Assembly (NCBI RefSeq): GCF_043641075.1
Contig: NZ_JBHZRC010000004.1
Coordinates: 248,001 to 312,000 of the forward strand
DNA from: Bacillus_BD oryzisoli_A
GTDB lineage: Bacteria > Bacillota > Bacilli > Bacillales > Cytobacillaceae
DNA: 64,000 nucleotides
Direction of reading: 5' to 3'
A model generated the notes under the pieces. The model did no database searches. It had not been told where the DNA came from and saw only the letters and a list, made by a program, of their open reading frames with translations. Each line of letters begins with the position of its first letter. The first letter of the stretch is position 1. Below, one piece after another: positions 17,237-26,080 of this stretch. The position numbers were made by a program, and so were the translations under genes.

Positions 17237-18922
17237 TTATACCTCTAAAAGATCTTCCAATCTTTTTAATGCACCAGGATCCACTTTTTCGATGGTTGCT
17301 GAAGCAAGTTCGAAAGCTTCTTTATATTCGAAGGATCTAAACAGACTCTCCGCTTCTCTTAAACCTTTATCAACTGAAGCGTATCTGCTTCTATAGCGGT
17401 TTCCGTATTGTATAACCTGCTCGGCAAGCTTAACCATTTCAAAAAGTTCTTCTGTCTTTTTCGTTACCTTATCAACTGTTAGAACTGCCAGTTCCAAGAA
17501 CTCCTGAACATCCGGAATATCCAATGGCTTTTCTTCCAGCTTCTTAATCACATCTTTTATGCTGTCATGTGCATCTTCTAGCAGATATTTAAATTCCTCT
17601 GGCACACCGGGAATATTGCTATTCGAAATCAAACGAATCGTTTCAGCTACCTTTTTCCTAAGGGCCTGTACTTTATCCCTTGCAGCCAGTTCATCTTTAC
17701 GTAATGCCTGAAGCTTCTGGCTAAATGCCCCTTGTTCTACAACAAGCATGTCTAACATCTCTTTAACCGCTATCATTTCTTTACTCAAATGTGAGTATGC
17801 AGTATGATTCTCGTCCATTTTATATTCCAGCAGTTCATAGCGTTTAAATAACTGATCCAGCTGTTTTGCTAAGGATTTCACAACCTCTAAATCAGCATCT
17901 TGTAGATGGTAGCTTGCTTGAACATGTGCAATTTCGTGATTTAATTCACTATTTACCTTTTTAGCAGACTGAAGCATTTGTAAAATTTCCCGATCTCGCT
18001 GATTAATTTCATGCTTTGCCAAAACTTCCTTTTCAAGCAAGTCATAAACAGCATCAATACTTTCTTTCCATGAAACTACTTTCTCTTGTACTTCTTCCAT
18101 ATCCGATTCTTCCAGTTTGTCGATAACTTCTGCAAGTTCTAGTGAGATTCTTTCCACTTCAGTTTCAACTTGGATATGCTCTAGTACATATCCTTGTGAA
18201 AGCATTTCTTTATAGCCATCCCGTAGTTCGTCTAGTTGCGACGGAAGAGTTGATTGGCATTCCATTAGGAGATTTGGAATTAATTGCATATCCTTTCTTG
18301 TTTTTTCTAAACAATCGTGGATATTGATTACGAGCTCCCGTGCCTGCAAATAATTACCGTTATTTGTCTTTTCGTCAAACTCTACAAACTTTTTTGATAC
18401 TTCCTCAAGCCCAGTTTCAAGACTTTTTTCCATTTTGGCAAAGGAATACCGGTGTGCAAGCAGTGTTTTTTTACATTCCCGATAAATTTCCTTCAAATCT
18501 TCTATTTCAATTCGATTCTTTTCCTCACTGCCAATCAGCTCTTGTAATTCATTCAGCAATTCTTCCATTTTCTTTTCTACATTTGCTAACACGGTACTTA
18601 TCTCTGTTTGGACAGCTTTGGCCTTTTTAAATCGATATTTATCAATATGCTCTTCTGCATCAAACAGCAGTTCTTCAAGATCCGGCAGTTGAACCGCAAT
18701 AATCTCATCCCACGTACTGCGCCATCGTTCAAAACGTTCTTCCGTTTCACCGTTCATATTTAATTGCTTAACCTTTTGCAACTCATCTAGTACAGGGCGG
18801 GTGGTTATGTCGATTTTCCACGCTTCTAGCCGGTCTGTTTCCTTATAATATTTTTTCTTCATAAAAAATCCCGCTAGGAATATACAAATTACTATTGCAA
18901 TTCCTCCGATTATGTATTCCAT
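17237..18922 (-). CDS. ezrA: Septation ring regulator EzrA
   Basis: Membrane-anchored negative regulator of FtsZ ring assembly. One N-terminal membrane helix (YIIGGIAIVICIFLAGFF, about residues 3-20), a short basic cytoplasmic linker, then more than 500 residues of almost unbroken charged helix (spectrin-like repeats, rich in Glu, Lys and Leu) to the end LKRLEDLLEV. 561 residues, the length of the B. subtilis protein. Single-gene unit with its own terminator. In B. subtilis braB lies between nifZ and ezrA; here there is nothing between them. Confidence 0.96.
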   Translation of the reverse strand: MEYIIGGIAIVICIFLAGFFMKKKYYKETDRLEAWKIDITTRPVLDELQKVKQLNMNGETEERFERWRSTWDEIIAVQLPDLEELLFDAEEHIDKYRFKKAKAVQTEISTVLANVEKKMEELLNELQELIGSEEKNRIEIEDLKEIYRECKKTLLAHRYSFAKMEKSLETGLEEVSKKFVEFDEKTNNGNYLQARELVINIHDCLEKTRKDMQLIPNLLMECQSTLPSQLDELRDGYKEMLSQGYVLEHIQVETEVERISLELAEVIDKLEESDMEEVQEKVVSWKESIDAVYDLLEKEVLAKHEINQRDREILQMLQSAKKVNSELNHEIAHVQASYHLQDADLEVVKSLAKQLDQLFKRYELLEYKMDENHTAYSHLSKEMIAVKEMLDMLVVEQGAFSQKLQALRKDELAARDKVQALRKKVAETIRLISNSNIPGVPEEFKYLLEDAHDSIKDVIKKLEEKPLDIPDVQEFLELAVLTVDKVTKKTEELFEMVKLAEQVIQYGNRYRSRYASVDKGLREAESLFRSFEYKEAFELASATIEKVDPGALKRLEDLLEV

Positions 18923-19317
18923 TGTAAGCCCCCTGTTCTATAACGAGCTGGTTCCATTTTATATAAATTTTATTGTGCAAGCTGTACGATTTATTTTCAA
19001 GCAGCACTCTAGCGTTGATTACACTTATGAAAACTAGCTTTGAAGTGGATTTAAGAAGAAGTATGAAGAGCCGAGGTTATATTGAAACTATGTGAGGCTC
19101 TGTGCATGTTCTTTTCAATGTTTTTATGATACCATGTAAACGACGATTTTTGACTATTAAAATTTAATTTTTTGTAGAATTATTTACATGACTTTGTTCA
19201 GCCAATTATAAAAGTTACATAAATAACATTTTAAAAACATTATTAATAGTAACATAAAAGTACAAAATATTTAAATAATTAAACTCTTTAAAAAAGAAAA
19301 AATTTTGGGGGATTACC
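18923..19317. other. 395-bp divergent intergenic region between ezrA and hisJ
   Basis: No coding frame with a ribosome site. AT-rich, increasingly so towards hisJ, and must hold both promoters. A weak inverted repeat AGAGCC...GGCTCT spans about 19065-19098. I could not assign -35/-10 boxes with confidence. Confidence 0.6.
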
Positions 19318-20118
19318 ATGGTAAAAAAGGACGGTCATATTCACACTTTATTTTGTCCACATGGGTCAAATGACAGCTTTGAAAAATATATTGAAAAGGC
19401 TCTATCACTGGGGTTTGAGGAAATATCCTTCACAGAGCATGCTCCGTTGCCGGATGGATTTACCGATACGACTCCAACAAAAGATAGTGCTATGTCCTGG
19501 GCAGATTGGGACAATTATGTCGAAGAAATTGACCGTGTAAAGCAATTGTATAAGGGTAAAATGAAAATTAATTGCGGTCTTGAGATTGATTATATCGAGG
19601 GGTTTGAACAAGAAACAACAGCTGCTCTCAACAAATTTGGTACAAAGCTTGACGATGCGATATTATCCGTTCATTTTCTGAAAATGAATGATAGATATGA
19701 CTGTGTGGATTATAGTCCGCAGGGGTTTGAGGAAATGGTTTCTGTCTATGGCTCTGTGGAGGAAATATACAAAAGGTATTATGAAACCGTACAAAAGTCT
19801 GTCGAAGCCGATTTAGGCTCATTTAAACCAAAGAGAATTGGTCATATTACACTTGTCCATAAATTTCAAAACCGTTTTCCTTTCGAAGGTGAAGAGAAAA
19901 CTGTTCTTTTTCATCTATTAAAATCCATAAAAAAAGAGGGCTATGAACTGGATTATAATGGTGCCGGGACTAGTAAACCATTATGCCGCGAGCCATATCC
20001 CCCTCATTGGGTTATACAGGAAGCAATAAAACTGCAGATTCCGCTTGTGTATGGATCTGATGCACATCAAGCAAAAGAACTTGGACAAGGCTATCATCAT
20101 CTGCTTCTAAATCAATGA
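19318..20118 (+). CDS. hisJ: Histidinol-phosphatase, PHP family
   Basis: Dephosphorylates L-histidinol phosphate in histidine synthesis. The PHP metal-binding motifs are seen: DGHIHTLFCPHG at the N-terminus, EHAPLPDG, CGLEIDYIEG, SVHFLKM, GHITLVHKF and the C-terminal YGSDAHQAKELG. 266 residues. ATG preceded by TTTTGGGGGATTACC. It lies apart from any his operon, as in B. subtilis. Its last 7 bases overlap the end of convergent refZ. Confidence 0.95.
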   Translation: MVKKDGHIHTLFCPHGSNDSFEKYIEKALSLGFEEISFTEHAPLPDGFTDTTPTKDSAMSWADWDNYVEEIDRVKQLYKGKMKINCGLEIDYIEGFEQETTAALNKFGTKLDDAILSVHFLKMNDRYDCVDYSPQGFEEMVSVYGSVEEIYKRYYETVQKSVEADLGSFKPKRIGHITLVHKFQNRFPFEGEEKTVLFHLLKSIKKEGYELDYNGAGTSKPLCREPYPPHWVIQEAIKLQIPLVYGSDAHQAKELGQGYHHLLLNQ

Positions 20119-20840
20119 CGCTCTACTATATAACGAAGACTGCCGCCTTCTTCTTGTTTATGTTTCCGTCTCCCAAGCGGAACCCTTTTCATGGCAAAAG
20201 GCGGCGCCGTAACGTTATATTGTTTTTTTGCAGAAGTGGAAGAAGGCGTTAATATATTCTCTAGCCAATTTGACATTTCCAGATAGTATTTATCAGCAAA
20301 ATACTTTTCCTGTGGAAAGGTATGAAGTACTTCAGAAAGATATTGACTATTCAAGAAAGGCATTGATAATAACCCCTTTAATTGAATAATAAAAAAGTTA
20401 ATATTTACTTTATTAAATTCCTTGTTTATCATCCCTTTTTCGAGAATTTCTGTAAGTAGATAACGTTCTTTTGTCAAATACGTAGACATCATCTCACGAA
20501 CCACTTGGGTATCAAGTGACAATTCCCGCAAAATAAATCTTGTTAAATGAACATTCTGACTTTGGAAACGGATAATATTCTCCACAACCTTTTGCATACA
20601 GACATAGGCGTCTTCCTCAAGTACAGCCATTGCCTTTTCTACCTCAAATAAATAGTTTTCATAATAGTGAATAAAACAGTATTCTAATAGTCCATTTTTA
20701 TTTTGAAAATAGTAAGAAATATTCGCAACATTTACCTTTGCTTTTCCGGCTATATCTCTCACTGTTGTACCTTGAAATCCCTTCGTATTAAACAAGAAAA
20801 TAGCAGCTTGGATTATATCCTCTTTCGAGTTTTTCCTCAT
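20112..20840 (-). CDS. refZ: TetR-family regulator RefZ
   Basis: DNA-binding protein that in B. subtilis binds motifs around the origin and helps position the chromosome and inhibit FtsZ at sporulation. The N-terminal TetR helix-turn-helix is DIAGKAKVNVANISYYFQNK (about residues 25-44), followed by an all-helical ligand/dimer domain. 242 residues; the last ~35 are basic and low in conservation. Position beside hisJ and ytrP matches yttP/refZ. The 3' end overlaps hisJ by 7 bp. Confidence 0.93.
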   Translation of the reverse strand: MRKNSKEDIIQAAIFLFNTKGFQGTTVRDIAGKAKVNVANISYYFQNKNGLLEYCFIHYYENYLFEVEKAMAVLEEDAYVCMQKVVENIIRFQSQNVHLTRFILRELSLDTQVVREMMSTYLTKERYLLTEILEKGMINKEFNKVNINFFIIQLKGLLSMPFLNSQYLSEVLHTFPQEKYFADKYYLEMSNWLENILTPSSTSAKKQYNVTAPPFAMKRVPLGRRKHKQEEGGSLRYIVERH

Positions 20841-21017
20841 AATAAATCCCTCACTATTAGTGATTTAATCATTCAAAAGGCAAAGGTTCCCTATCCTAAA
20901 CAAATTCGCGATATAGCTCAGCAATCCTTCAAAAAAATCTCGACAAAAACCATAGTGATTCCGGTGATTTCGCTGCTGTTAACGTATTTTTACACAAATG
21001 ATGTAGAAGTATGACCA

Positions 21018-21059
21018 AACTAGAAACGACTCCTGAAGACACAGGAGTCGTTTCTAGTT
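21018..21059. terminator. Strong hairpin after ytrP
   Basis: Perfect 18-bp arms 21018-21035 and 21042-21059 with a 6-base loop, just downstream of the ytrP stop. Short T-tracts on both sides (TAGTTT), so it probably acts as terminator of ytrP and insulates refZ. Confidence 0.75.
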
Positions 21060-21063
21060 TCTA

Positions 21064-22938
21064 TTATCTAGGCCGTGTGACCACTCTATTTTTTCCAGTT
21101 TTTTTCGCTTGGTACAGCGCATGATCTGCACGTTTAAATAGGTTTTGATAATTATCCTGATCTTCCCTTTTCCAGCAGGTAACGCCGCAGGAGATGGTAA
21201 CCGTTGGATTTGTGGCTTCGCTTACCCTTTGGACCAATCTTTCAGCAATCATTACGCCTGTATCAATTGACACTCTTGGTAAGTAGATAGCGAGTTCTTC
21301 GCCGCCCCAGCGTGCCCCAATATCTGTACCGCGGATATTATCATGAATCACATTAGCCACTTGAATAATGACTTCATCACCTATTTGATGTCCATAGGTA
21401 TCATTCACAACTTTAAAATTATCAATGTCTATGAGTATGAAGGTTGCACCTTCATCAACCTGCATAGACTGCTGAATTTGTTCATCAAGATACTTTCGTG
21501 AGTAAAGCTTTGTTAGATGATCCGTGACCACTAACTTTTCAAGCTTTTCTCTTAATAGTGTATTTGTAAAGGCTAGTGTTGAATGATGGACTAATGAAAG
21601 AAACAGCTTAAATGTATCAAATGAAAAAGCATATGATTGATGGTGCAGGACGAGAACAAATCCATTTATTACATTAGACTGATTCATTGGTACTGCCATC
21701 GCAGATTTAAAAAGAGAAGGATTGTTCGTATCAGCTGGCAATTTTAAATCACCAATAAATATTGAATCATTCTCTAACAGTATTTTTTCTTTAAAATAAT
21801 CGATATATGGTTTTGCCTCATCCGTAAGAAAGAAACTCGTGCTTCCTTGCTGTACATCATATGAGGAATCGCTTAAGGTAAATTGGATAAAACCGACCTC
21901 TTCAGCCGCAAGTGATTTGACTATTTGGTCTGACATATAGGCCATCGTTTCAGTCAGCCGAAGCGTAGAATTCAGATGATGACTTGTTTCATTAATCAGC
22001 TGCAAATCCTCAATCAGCCGCTTCGACTGCTCATAGAGCTGGGCATTTTCAATTGCCCCTCCTGCAGTATTTGCGAGAAGAGTGATAAACTCGACTTCAT
22101 TTTTGGGGAATACCAGGGCATTAGGAGATGTTACCTGCAGTACCCCGTAGACGCCTTGTTTTCCTTTCAGTGGTGCATATAAATTCGCTTTACGCTCAGT
22201 CACAGAAACTTCGAATTGAATCGTGCCAGTCACATACGATTCCATGATGGCCTGATTTTTACTAGTATAATTAAATTCCTTTATTGGTAAACCTTCAAAA
22301 CCCTTATGATCCTGTGAAAGAAATAGCAGATATGCAAAGGATGGGTATACTTCGTGTAAGGAATCAATAATTTCTCCAAGCACTGATCTCATATTCATGG
22401 TAGAATGGACCTTTTCCGTCACACGAAATAGCTGTTTATAGCGCTTTTCCTCAACTAGCAGCTTCGTTAATTTTTGAGCCTTTTGAAGAAAAAGCCCGCA
22501 TTCAATACTTAATTTCTCAAGTACCTTTTCTGTTAATTTCGAAAAAAATTGACCTTTTTCTTTCAGTACAAGGTAACTTTGAATACTGTTTTTATTTCTA
22601 ATAGGGATTAATAAATCATATTGTTCAAAGGCGAGAATATGGAAGGGTCTCCGGTATACCTTATGACAAATTTCCAATTCTTGATGATCTTTAAAGGAAA
22701 AGTTTACCGCAGCTAGGTTTCGTTTAACATCTGAATTCGTTGAAGACTCAACTACGAGCTGTTGAAGGTTTTCATCAAAATGATAAAGTGTTACCTCTTC
22801 AGCCTGCATCAGCTCCTTTATTATCACTAGCATTTCTTCAAGAATTGACTCATATTTCAGCTGATGATTTTCTGTCGAAATCAAGTCAAAAAAACGACTT
22901 TTCAAATTCAGAATAATACGTTCCTCAAGTAATTCCAT
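21064..22938 (-). CDS. ytrP: GAF-GGDEF protein, probable diguanylate cyclase YtrP
   Basis: A 624-residue soluble signalling protein. The first ~440 residues contain two or three GAF-like sensory domains, and the C-terminal ~165 residues are a GGDEF domain. The active-site loop reads RWGGEEL (GGEEF variant ending in Leu, 545-549). The inhibitory c-di-GMP I-site RGTD (536-539) is intact exactly five residues upstream. The signature VVTDHLTKLYSRKYLDE opens the domain. The start is the ATG at 22938 preceded by GGTGAGG; a GTG four codons upstream overlaps that ribosome site. Whether the Leu variant is catalytically active is not certain. Located between refZ and rpsD as in B. subtilis. Confidence 0.92.
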   Translation of the reverse strand: MELLEERIILNLKSRFFDLISTENHQLKYESILEEMLVIIKELMQAEEVTLYHFDENLQQLVVESSTNSDVKRNLAAVNFSFKDHQELEICHKVYRRPFHILAFEQYDLLIPIRNKNSIQSYLVLKEKGQFFSKLTEKVLEKLSIECGLFLQKAQKLTKLLVEEKRYKQLFRVTEKVHSTMNMRSVLGEIIDSLHEVYPSFAYLLFLSQDHKGFEGLPIKEFNYTSKNQAIMESYVTGTIQFEVSVTERKANLYAPLKGKQGVYGVLQVTSPNALVFPKNEVEFITLLANTAGGAIENAQLYEQSKRLIEDLQLINETSHHLNSTLRLTETMAYMSDQIVKSLAAEEVGFIQFTLSDSSYDVQQGSTSFFLTDEAKPYIDYFKEKILLENDSIFIGDLKLPADTNNPSLFKSAMAVPMNQSNVINGFVLVLHHQSYAFSFDTFKLFLSLVHHSTLAFTNTLLREKLEKLVVTDHLTKLYSRKYLDEQIQQSMQVDEGATFILIDIDNFKVVNDTYGHQIGDEVIIQVANVIHDNIRGTDIGARWGGEELAIYLPRVSIDTGVMIAERLVQRVSEATNPTVTISCGVTCWKREDQDNYQNLFKRADHALYQAKKTGKNRVVTRPR

Positions 22939-23002
22939 GTTAAACCTCACCTAATTATTAATGCTGATATTATTTCATTCTGCATGTACTTTCCTATGAT
23001 AT

Positions 23003-23032
23003 ATTATACATGCATTTAACTAAATTTACCAA
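23003..23032 (-). promoter_or_regulatory. Probable promoter of ytrP
   Basis: Minus strand TTGGTA (23027-23032), 18 bp, TATAAT (23003-23008) with TG one base ahead; predicted start about 65 bp before the ytrP ATG. Confidence 0.5.
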
Positions 23033-23176
23033 GCATAGTAATAAAGTCTATGATTTTCTTATTAGCTAGACTCTCTCTGTTAACACGGTTATAAATTTGT
23101 ATTCAAGAGGCAATTCGATTGCTGCCAATCTACTACAGGAATCTTCTTACTATAATGTCTCTATCAGAAAACAACC

Positions 23177-23206
23177 TTGACATTCGTGTGAATTTAATTA
23201 TATAAT
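23177..23206 (+). promoter_or_regulatory. Sigma-A promoter of rpsD
   Basis: Perfect hexamers TTGACA (23177-23182) and TATAAT (23201-23206) with an 18-bp spacer. Start expected near 23213, giving a leader of about 180 bases. Confidence 0.85.
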
Positions 23207-23212
23207 AGCGTT

Positions 23213-23394
23213 TGTGTAAAATATGCAGCTTATGTGAATACTTTTTTGGCATCATTTTGTTCCTCAAATGCATTCGATGGTGTATTGAGTAACCCTTGCT
23301 GCAGGGCGAAGGTACATGAAAACAAAATGTCTAAGGAAGATCTCACATCTGTTTTTATTTTACCAAAAATAAAAACATAGAGGAGGAGTCATTC
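23213..23394 (+). promoter_or_regulatory. rpsD leader, probable S4 autoregulation site
   Basis: About 182 untranslated bases separate the promoter from the ATG. In Bacillus the S4 protein represses its own mRNA through a structured leader of this size. Visible structure includes GC-richer pairing around CCCTTGCTGCAGGGCG and an A/T hairpin (about 23351-23378) just before the ribosome site GAGGAGGAGTC. The S4-binding identity is inferred from position and length, not from a motif I can verify by eye. Confidence 0.55.
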
Positions 23395-23997
23395 ATGGCT
23401 CGTTATACAGGTCCAAGCTGGAAACTGTCTCGTCGTTTAGGTATTTCCTTAAGCGGCACTGGTAAAGAATTAGAAAAGCGTCCTTACGCTCCTGGACAAC
23501 ATGGTCCAAACCAACGTAAAAAACTATCTGAATATGGTTTACAATTACAAGAAAAGCAAAAGCTTCGCCATATGTATGGTGTAAACGAGCGTCAATTCCG
23601 CAACCTTTTTGATAAGGCTGGAAAGATCGCTGGTATCCATGGTGAAAACTTTATGATTCTTTTAGAATCTCGCTTAGATAACGTTGTTTACCGTTTAGGT
23701 TTAGCTCGTACTCGCCGTCAAGCTCGTCAGCTTGTTAACCACGGTCATATTCTAGTTGATGGAAAGCGCGTTGATATTCCTTCATACCGTGTGCAACCAG
23801 GTCAAACAATTGGCGTTCGTGAAAAATCACGTAACCTTGACATCATTAAAGAAGCAATCGAAGTGAACAACTTTGTTCCTGATTTCTTAACTTTTGATGC
23901 TGACAAACTAGAAGGTACTTTCACTCGTTTACCAGAGCGTTCTGAATTACCAGCTGAAATTAACGAAGCATTCATCGTTGAGTTCTACTCTCGTTAA
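23395..23997 (+). CDS. rpsD: 30S ribosomal protein S4
   Basis: Primary 16S rRNA-binding protein that nucleates small-subunit assembly. 200 residues with N-terminal MARYTGPSWKLSRRLGISL and the S4 RNA-binding domain around RLDNVVYRLGLARTRRQARQ, then VNHGHILVDGKRVDIPSY. The short cysteine-free form is typical of Bacillus. Monocistronic, away from the ribosomal protein operons as in B. subtilis, with strong promoter and terminator. Confidence 0.99.
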   Translation: MARYTGPSWKLSRRLGISLSGTGKELEKRPYAPGQHGPNQRKKLSEYGLQLQEKQKLRHMYGVNERQFRNLFDKAGKIAGIHGENFMILLESRLDNVVYRLGLARTRRQARQLVNHGHILVDGKRVDIPSYRVQPGQTIGVREKSRNLDIIKEAIEVNNFVPDFLTFDADKLEGTFTRLPERSELPAEINEAFIVEFYSR

Positions 23998-23998
23998 T

Positions 23999-24069
23999 AT
24001 TAGCATTATGCATAATAATGCTAATAAAGCCCTTGAAATGTTGTTAAATCAACGTTTCAGGGGTTTTTT
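23999..24069 (+). terminator. Two tandem hairpins ending rpsD
   Basis: First hairpin: perfect 11-bp A/T-rich arms 23999-24009 and 24015-24025, starting two bases after the stop. Second: 14-bp arms 24030-24043 and 24050-24063 with two G-U pairs, followed by TTTTTT (24064-24069). The second is the rho-independent terminator. It overlaps the 3' end of the convergent membrane-protein gene, whose stop codon lies in the loop. Confidence 0.85.
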
Positions 24070-24471
24070 CGTTTCTATATTAATAAGAAAATATATCATA
24101 GGAATTAGAGTAAATATGAACTCCATGCTAAAAGCAACAACTAACCATAGTTGTAAATCTGATGGCCATGGCCAAATGAGCTGTATTATTATTCTTGAAA
24201 ACCATATAAGAGAAAAGAATGCATAGAATATTTTTAATTCCCTTGAACCATCAAATAATTTATTTTGCACTATTAAAAACAGCAAACTAACTCCGGCTAA
24301 CAAAAAGGAAAAGCAAAAATTGATGTAGTTAATTGAATGATATATCTCAATCGGAGCGTCCGGTATATAAGAATACCATTTAAAAGAATACGGTGCAAAA
24401 AAGTGCAATATCCCAACCAGGCTACTTATCATGCAAGCAGCATTAAAAAATACCATTACGATTTTTTTCAT
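24049..24471 (-). CDS. Small four-helix membrane protein, unknown
   Basis: 140 residues with four hydrophobic segments: IVMVFFNAACMISSLVGILHFF, INFCFSFLLAGVSLLFLIV, IFYAFFSLIWFSRIIIQLIW and LWLVVAFSMEFIFTLIPMIYFL (each given in part). Loops are short and the C-terminus is basic (KKPLKR). I do not recognise the family. Start ATG with GAGGGG five bases ahead. No partner gene; it lies between rpsD and tyrS, where B. subtilis has none. Its last codons fall inside the rpsD terminator, which suggests a later insertion at this junction. Confidence 0.72.
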   Translation of the reverse strand: MKKIVMVFFNAACMISSLVGILHFFAPYSFKWYSYIPDAPIEIYHSINYINFCFSFLLAGVSLLFLIVQNKLFDGSRELKIFYAFFSLIWFSRIIIQLIWPWPSDLQLWLVVAFSMEFIFTLIPMIYFLINIETKKPLKR

Positions 24472-24685
24472 TTCAACCCCTCACCAACATACGGAAATAA
24501 TAACCATAAGTATACGTTAATCACATACATCCACATTACATTAAACATTTCGTTATATACATATTTTACCACTAATGTTACATTACTTTAATCTCACTTT
24601 TAAAAATACTCAAAGTGTTCAATTTTATTATTCTGTACATTAACATTGTCCCAAAGTGAACCAAAAAAGGTTAATGATACGTATA

Positions 24686-24720
24686 AAAAACCTTGCCGCT
24701 TTAAAATTGGCAAGGTTTTT
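24686..24720 (-). terminator. Terminator of tyrS
   Basis: 12-bp arms 24686-24697 and 24709-24720 (AAAAACCTTGCC and its complement). On the minus strand T-run after the hairpin; symmetrical A/T flanks mean it could work in both directions. It lies beyond the repeat element relative to the tyrS stop. Confidence 0.8.
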
Positions 24721-24726
24721 TATTAT

Positions 24727-24786
24727 GGTGTCAGGCACCACAAATGGACATTATTAAGCTGTTGTCTTTTTGCGGTGCCTGACACC
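24727..24786. repeat. 60-bp element with GGTGTCAGGCACC ends (copy 2)
   Basis: The left end GGTGTCAGGCACC (24727-24739) and the right end GGTGCCTGACACC (24774-24786) are perfect complements and the span is exactly 60 bp, as in copy 1 at 2889-2948. The right half also shares TGTCTTTTT with copy 1. The interior no longer pairs well, unlike copy 1. It lies immediately after the tyrS stop. Confidence 0.85.
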
Positions 24787-24794
24787 AATCATGA

Positions 24795-26054
24795 TTAGTA
24801 TTTGATTAGGTAGTATTTCTTTTTGCCGCGGCGAATGACGGTGAACTGTCCTTCTATACGGTCCTTAGCAGAAATAACGTAATCTGTTTCTGTTACACGT
24901 TCTCCGTTAATCGATACTGCCCCATTTGTTACATCTTCACGGGCCTGTCTTTTGGATGGGGCAATTTTTGCTGCTATTAATAGATCCACAATGCTGGTAT
25001 CTTCTCCAGATGTATGTTCATAAGATGGAACATCTTTGAAGCCTTGCTTAATTTCGTCTGCTGTTAAGTTTTGAATATCACCTTTAAACAGGGCATCTGT
25101 AATTTTCATTGCCTGGTCAAGTGACTCCTGGCCATGAATTAATTTTGTCATTTCCTCTGCTAATGCTTTTTGCGCTTTACGTAGATGTGGCTCTGTTTGA
25201 ACAGCTGCTTCTAATCCTTCAATTTCTTCCTTTGATAAGAAAGTGAAAAACTTCAAATATTTGATAACATCCGCATCAGCTGTATTGATCCAGAATTGGT
25301 AAAACTCATATGGAGATGTTTTTTCAGGGTCAAGCCAAACAGCTCCGCTTTCTGTTTTACCAAACTTTGTTCCATCTGCTTTTGTAACAAGCGGTATCGT
25401 TAATCCAAATGCTTTTGAGCCTTCCGGAGCCATTTTGCGGATTAACTCAAGACCTGTGGTGATATTCCCCCATTGGTCACTACCGCCGACCTGCATTTTA
25501 CAATCATGCTTCTCATAAAGGTGCAAGAAATCCATAGCTTGTAAAATGGTATACGTAAATTCAGTAAATGAAATCCCTGTTTCAAGTCTGTTTGCAATTG
25601 TATCCTTTGCCAGCATATAGTTCACACCAACATGCTTTCCATAATCACGCAGGAATGTAACAATGTCCATGGAACCAGCCCAGTCATAGTTATTAACCAT
25701 AATCGCCCCATGTTCGCCTTCAAAATCGAAAATGTGGCTCAATTGCTTCTGGATACACTCCACATTATGCTGAATCGCTTCCGTTGTTTGAAGTTTACGC
25801 TCCTCGCTTTTCCCACTCGGATCACCAATCATCCCTGTTGCTCCACCGACTAGTACGATTGGGCGATGGCCGTGCTGCTGGAATCGTCTTAAGGTCAAAA
25901 AGGGTAATAAATGACCAATATGCATACTGTCTGCAGTAGGATCGACACCGCAATATAAGGAGATTTTCTCTTTTGCCAATGTTTCTTTAATACCTTCTTC
26001 ATCTGTTTGCTGGTAAACAATACCTCTCCACTGCAAATCTTCAAGTAATGTCAT
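24795..26054 (-). CDS. tyrS: Tyrosyl-tRNA synthetase
   Basis: Class I aminoacyl-tRNA synthetase charging tRNA-Tyr. The HIGH motif is HIGHLLP at 45-51, the KMSKS loop is KFGKTESGA, the tyrosine-binding region includes DFLHLYEKHDCKMQVGGSDQWGN (here split: DFLHLYEKHDCK, MQVGGSDQWGN), and a C-terminal S4-like RNA-binding domain starts near APSKRQAREDVTNGA. 419 residues. Preceded by a T-box leader with its own terminator, so it is induced when tRNA-Tyr is uncharged. ATG with GAGGAGGAAATTAAATC in front. Confidence 0.98.
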   Translation of the reverse strand: MTLLEDLQWRGIVYQQTDEEGIKETLAKEKISLYCGVDPTADSMHIGHLLPFLTLRRFQQHGHRPIVLVGGATGMIGDPSGKSEERKLQTTEAIQHNVECIQKQLSHIFDFEGEHGAIMVNNYDWAGSMDIVTFLRDYGKHVGVNYMLAKDTIANRLETGISFTEFTYTILQAMDFLHLYEKHDCKMQVGGSDQWGNITTGLELIRKMAPEGSKAFGLTIPLVTKADGTKFGKTESGAVWLDPEKTSPYEFYQFWINTADADVIKYLKFFTFLSKEEIEGLEAAVQTEPHLRKAQKALAEEMTKLIHGQESLDQAMKITDALFKGDIQNLTADEIKQGFKDVPSYEHTSGEDTSIVDLLIAAKIAPSKRQAREDVTNGAVSINGERVTETDYVISAKDRIEGQFTVIRRGKKKYYLIKY

Positions 26055-26080
26055 GATTTAATTTCCTCCTCTAAAAAAAT

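Larger units (their letters stand above)
24472..24794. other. 323-bp intergenic region with terminator and repeat copy 2
   Basis: Holds the upstream region of the orphan membrane gene (very AT-rich, about 24480-24660), a bidirectional-looking terminator (24686-24720) and the second 60-bp GGTGTCAGGCACC element (24727-24786). No additional coding frame with a ribosome site. Confidence 0.7.

Noticed and set aside
20703..21014. Plus-strand open frame of 103 codons over the refZ start and upstream gap
   Set aside because: Half of it is antisense to the refZ helix-turn-helix region and there is no ribosome site. The remaining part has no recognisable composition.
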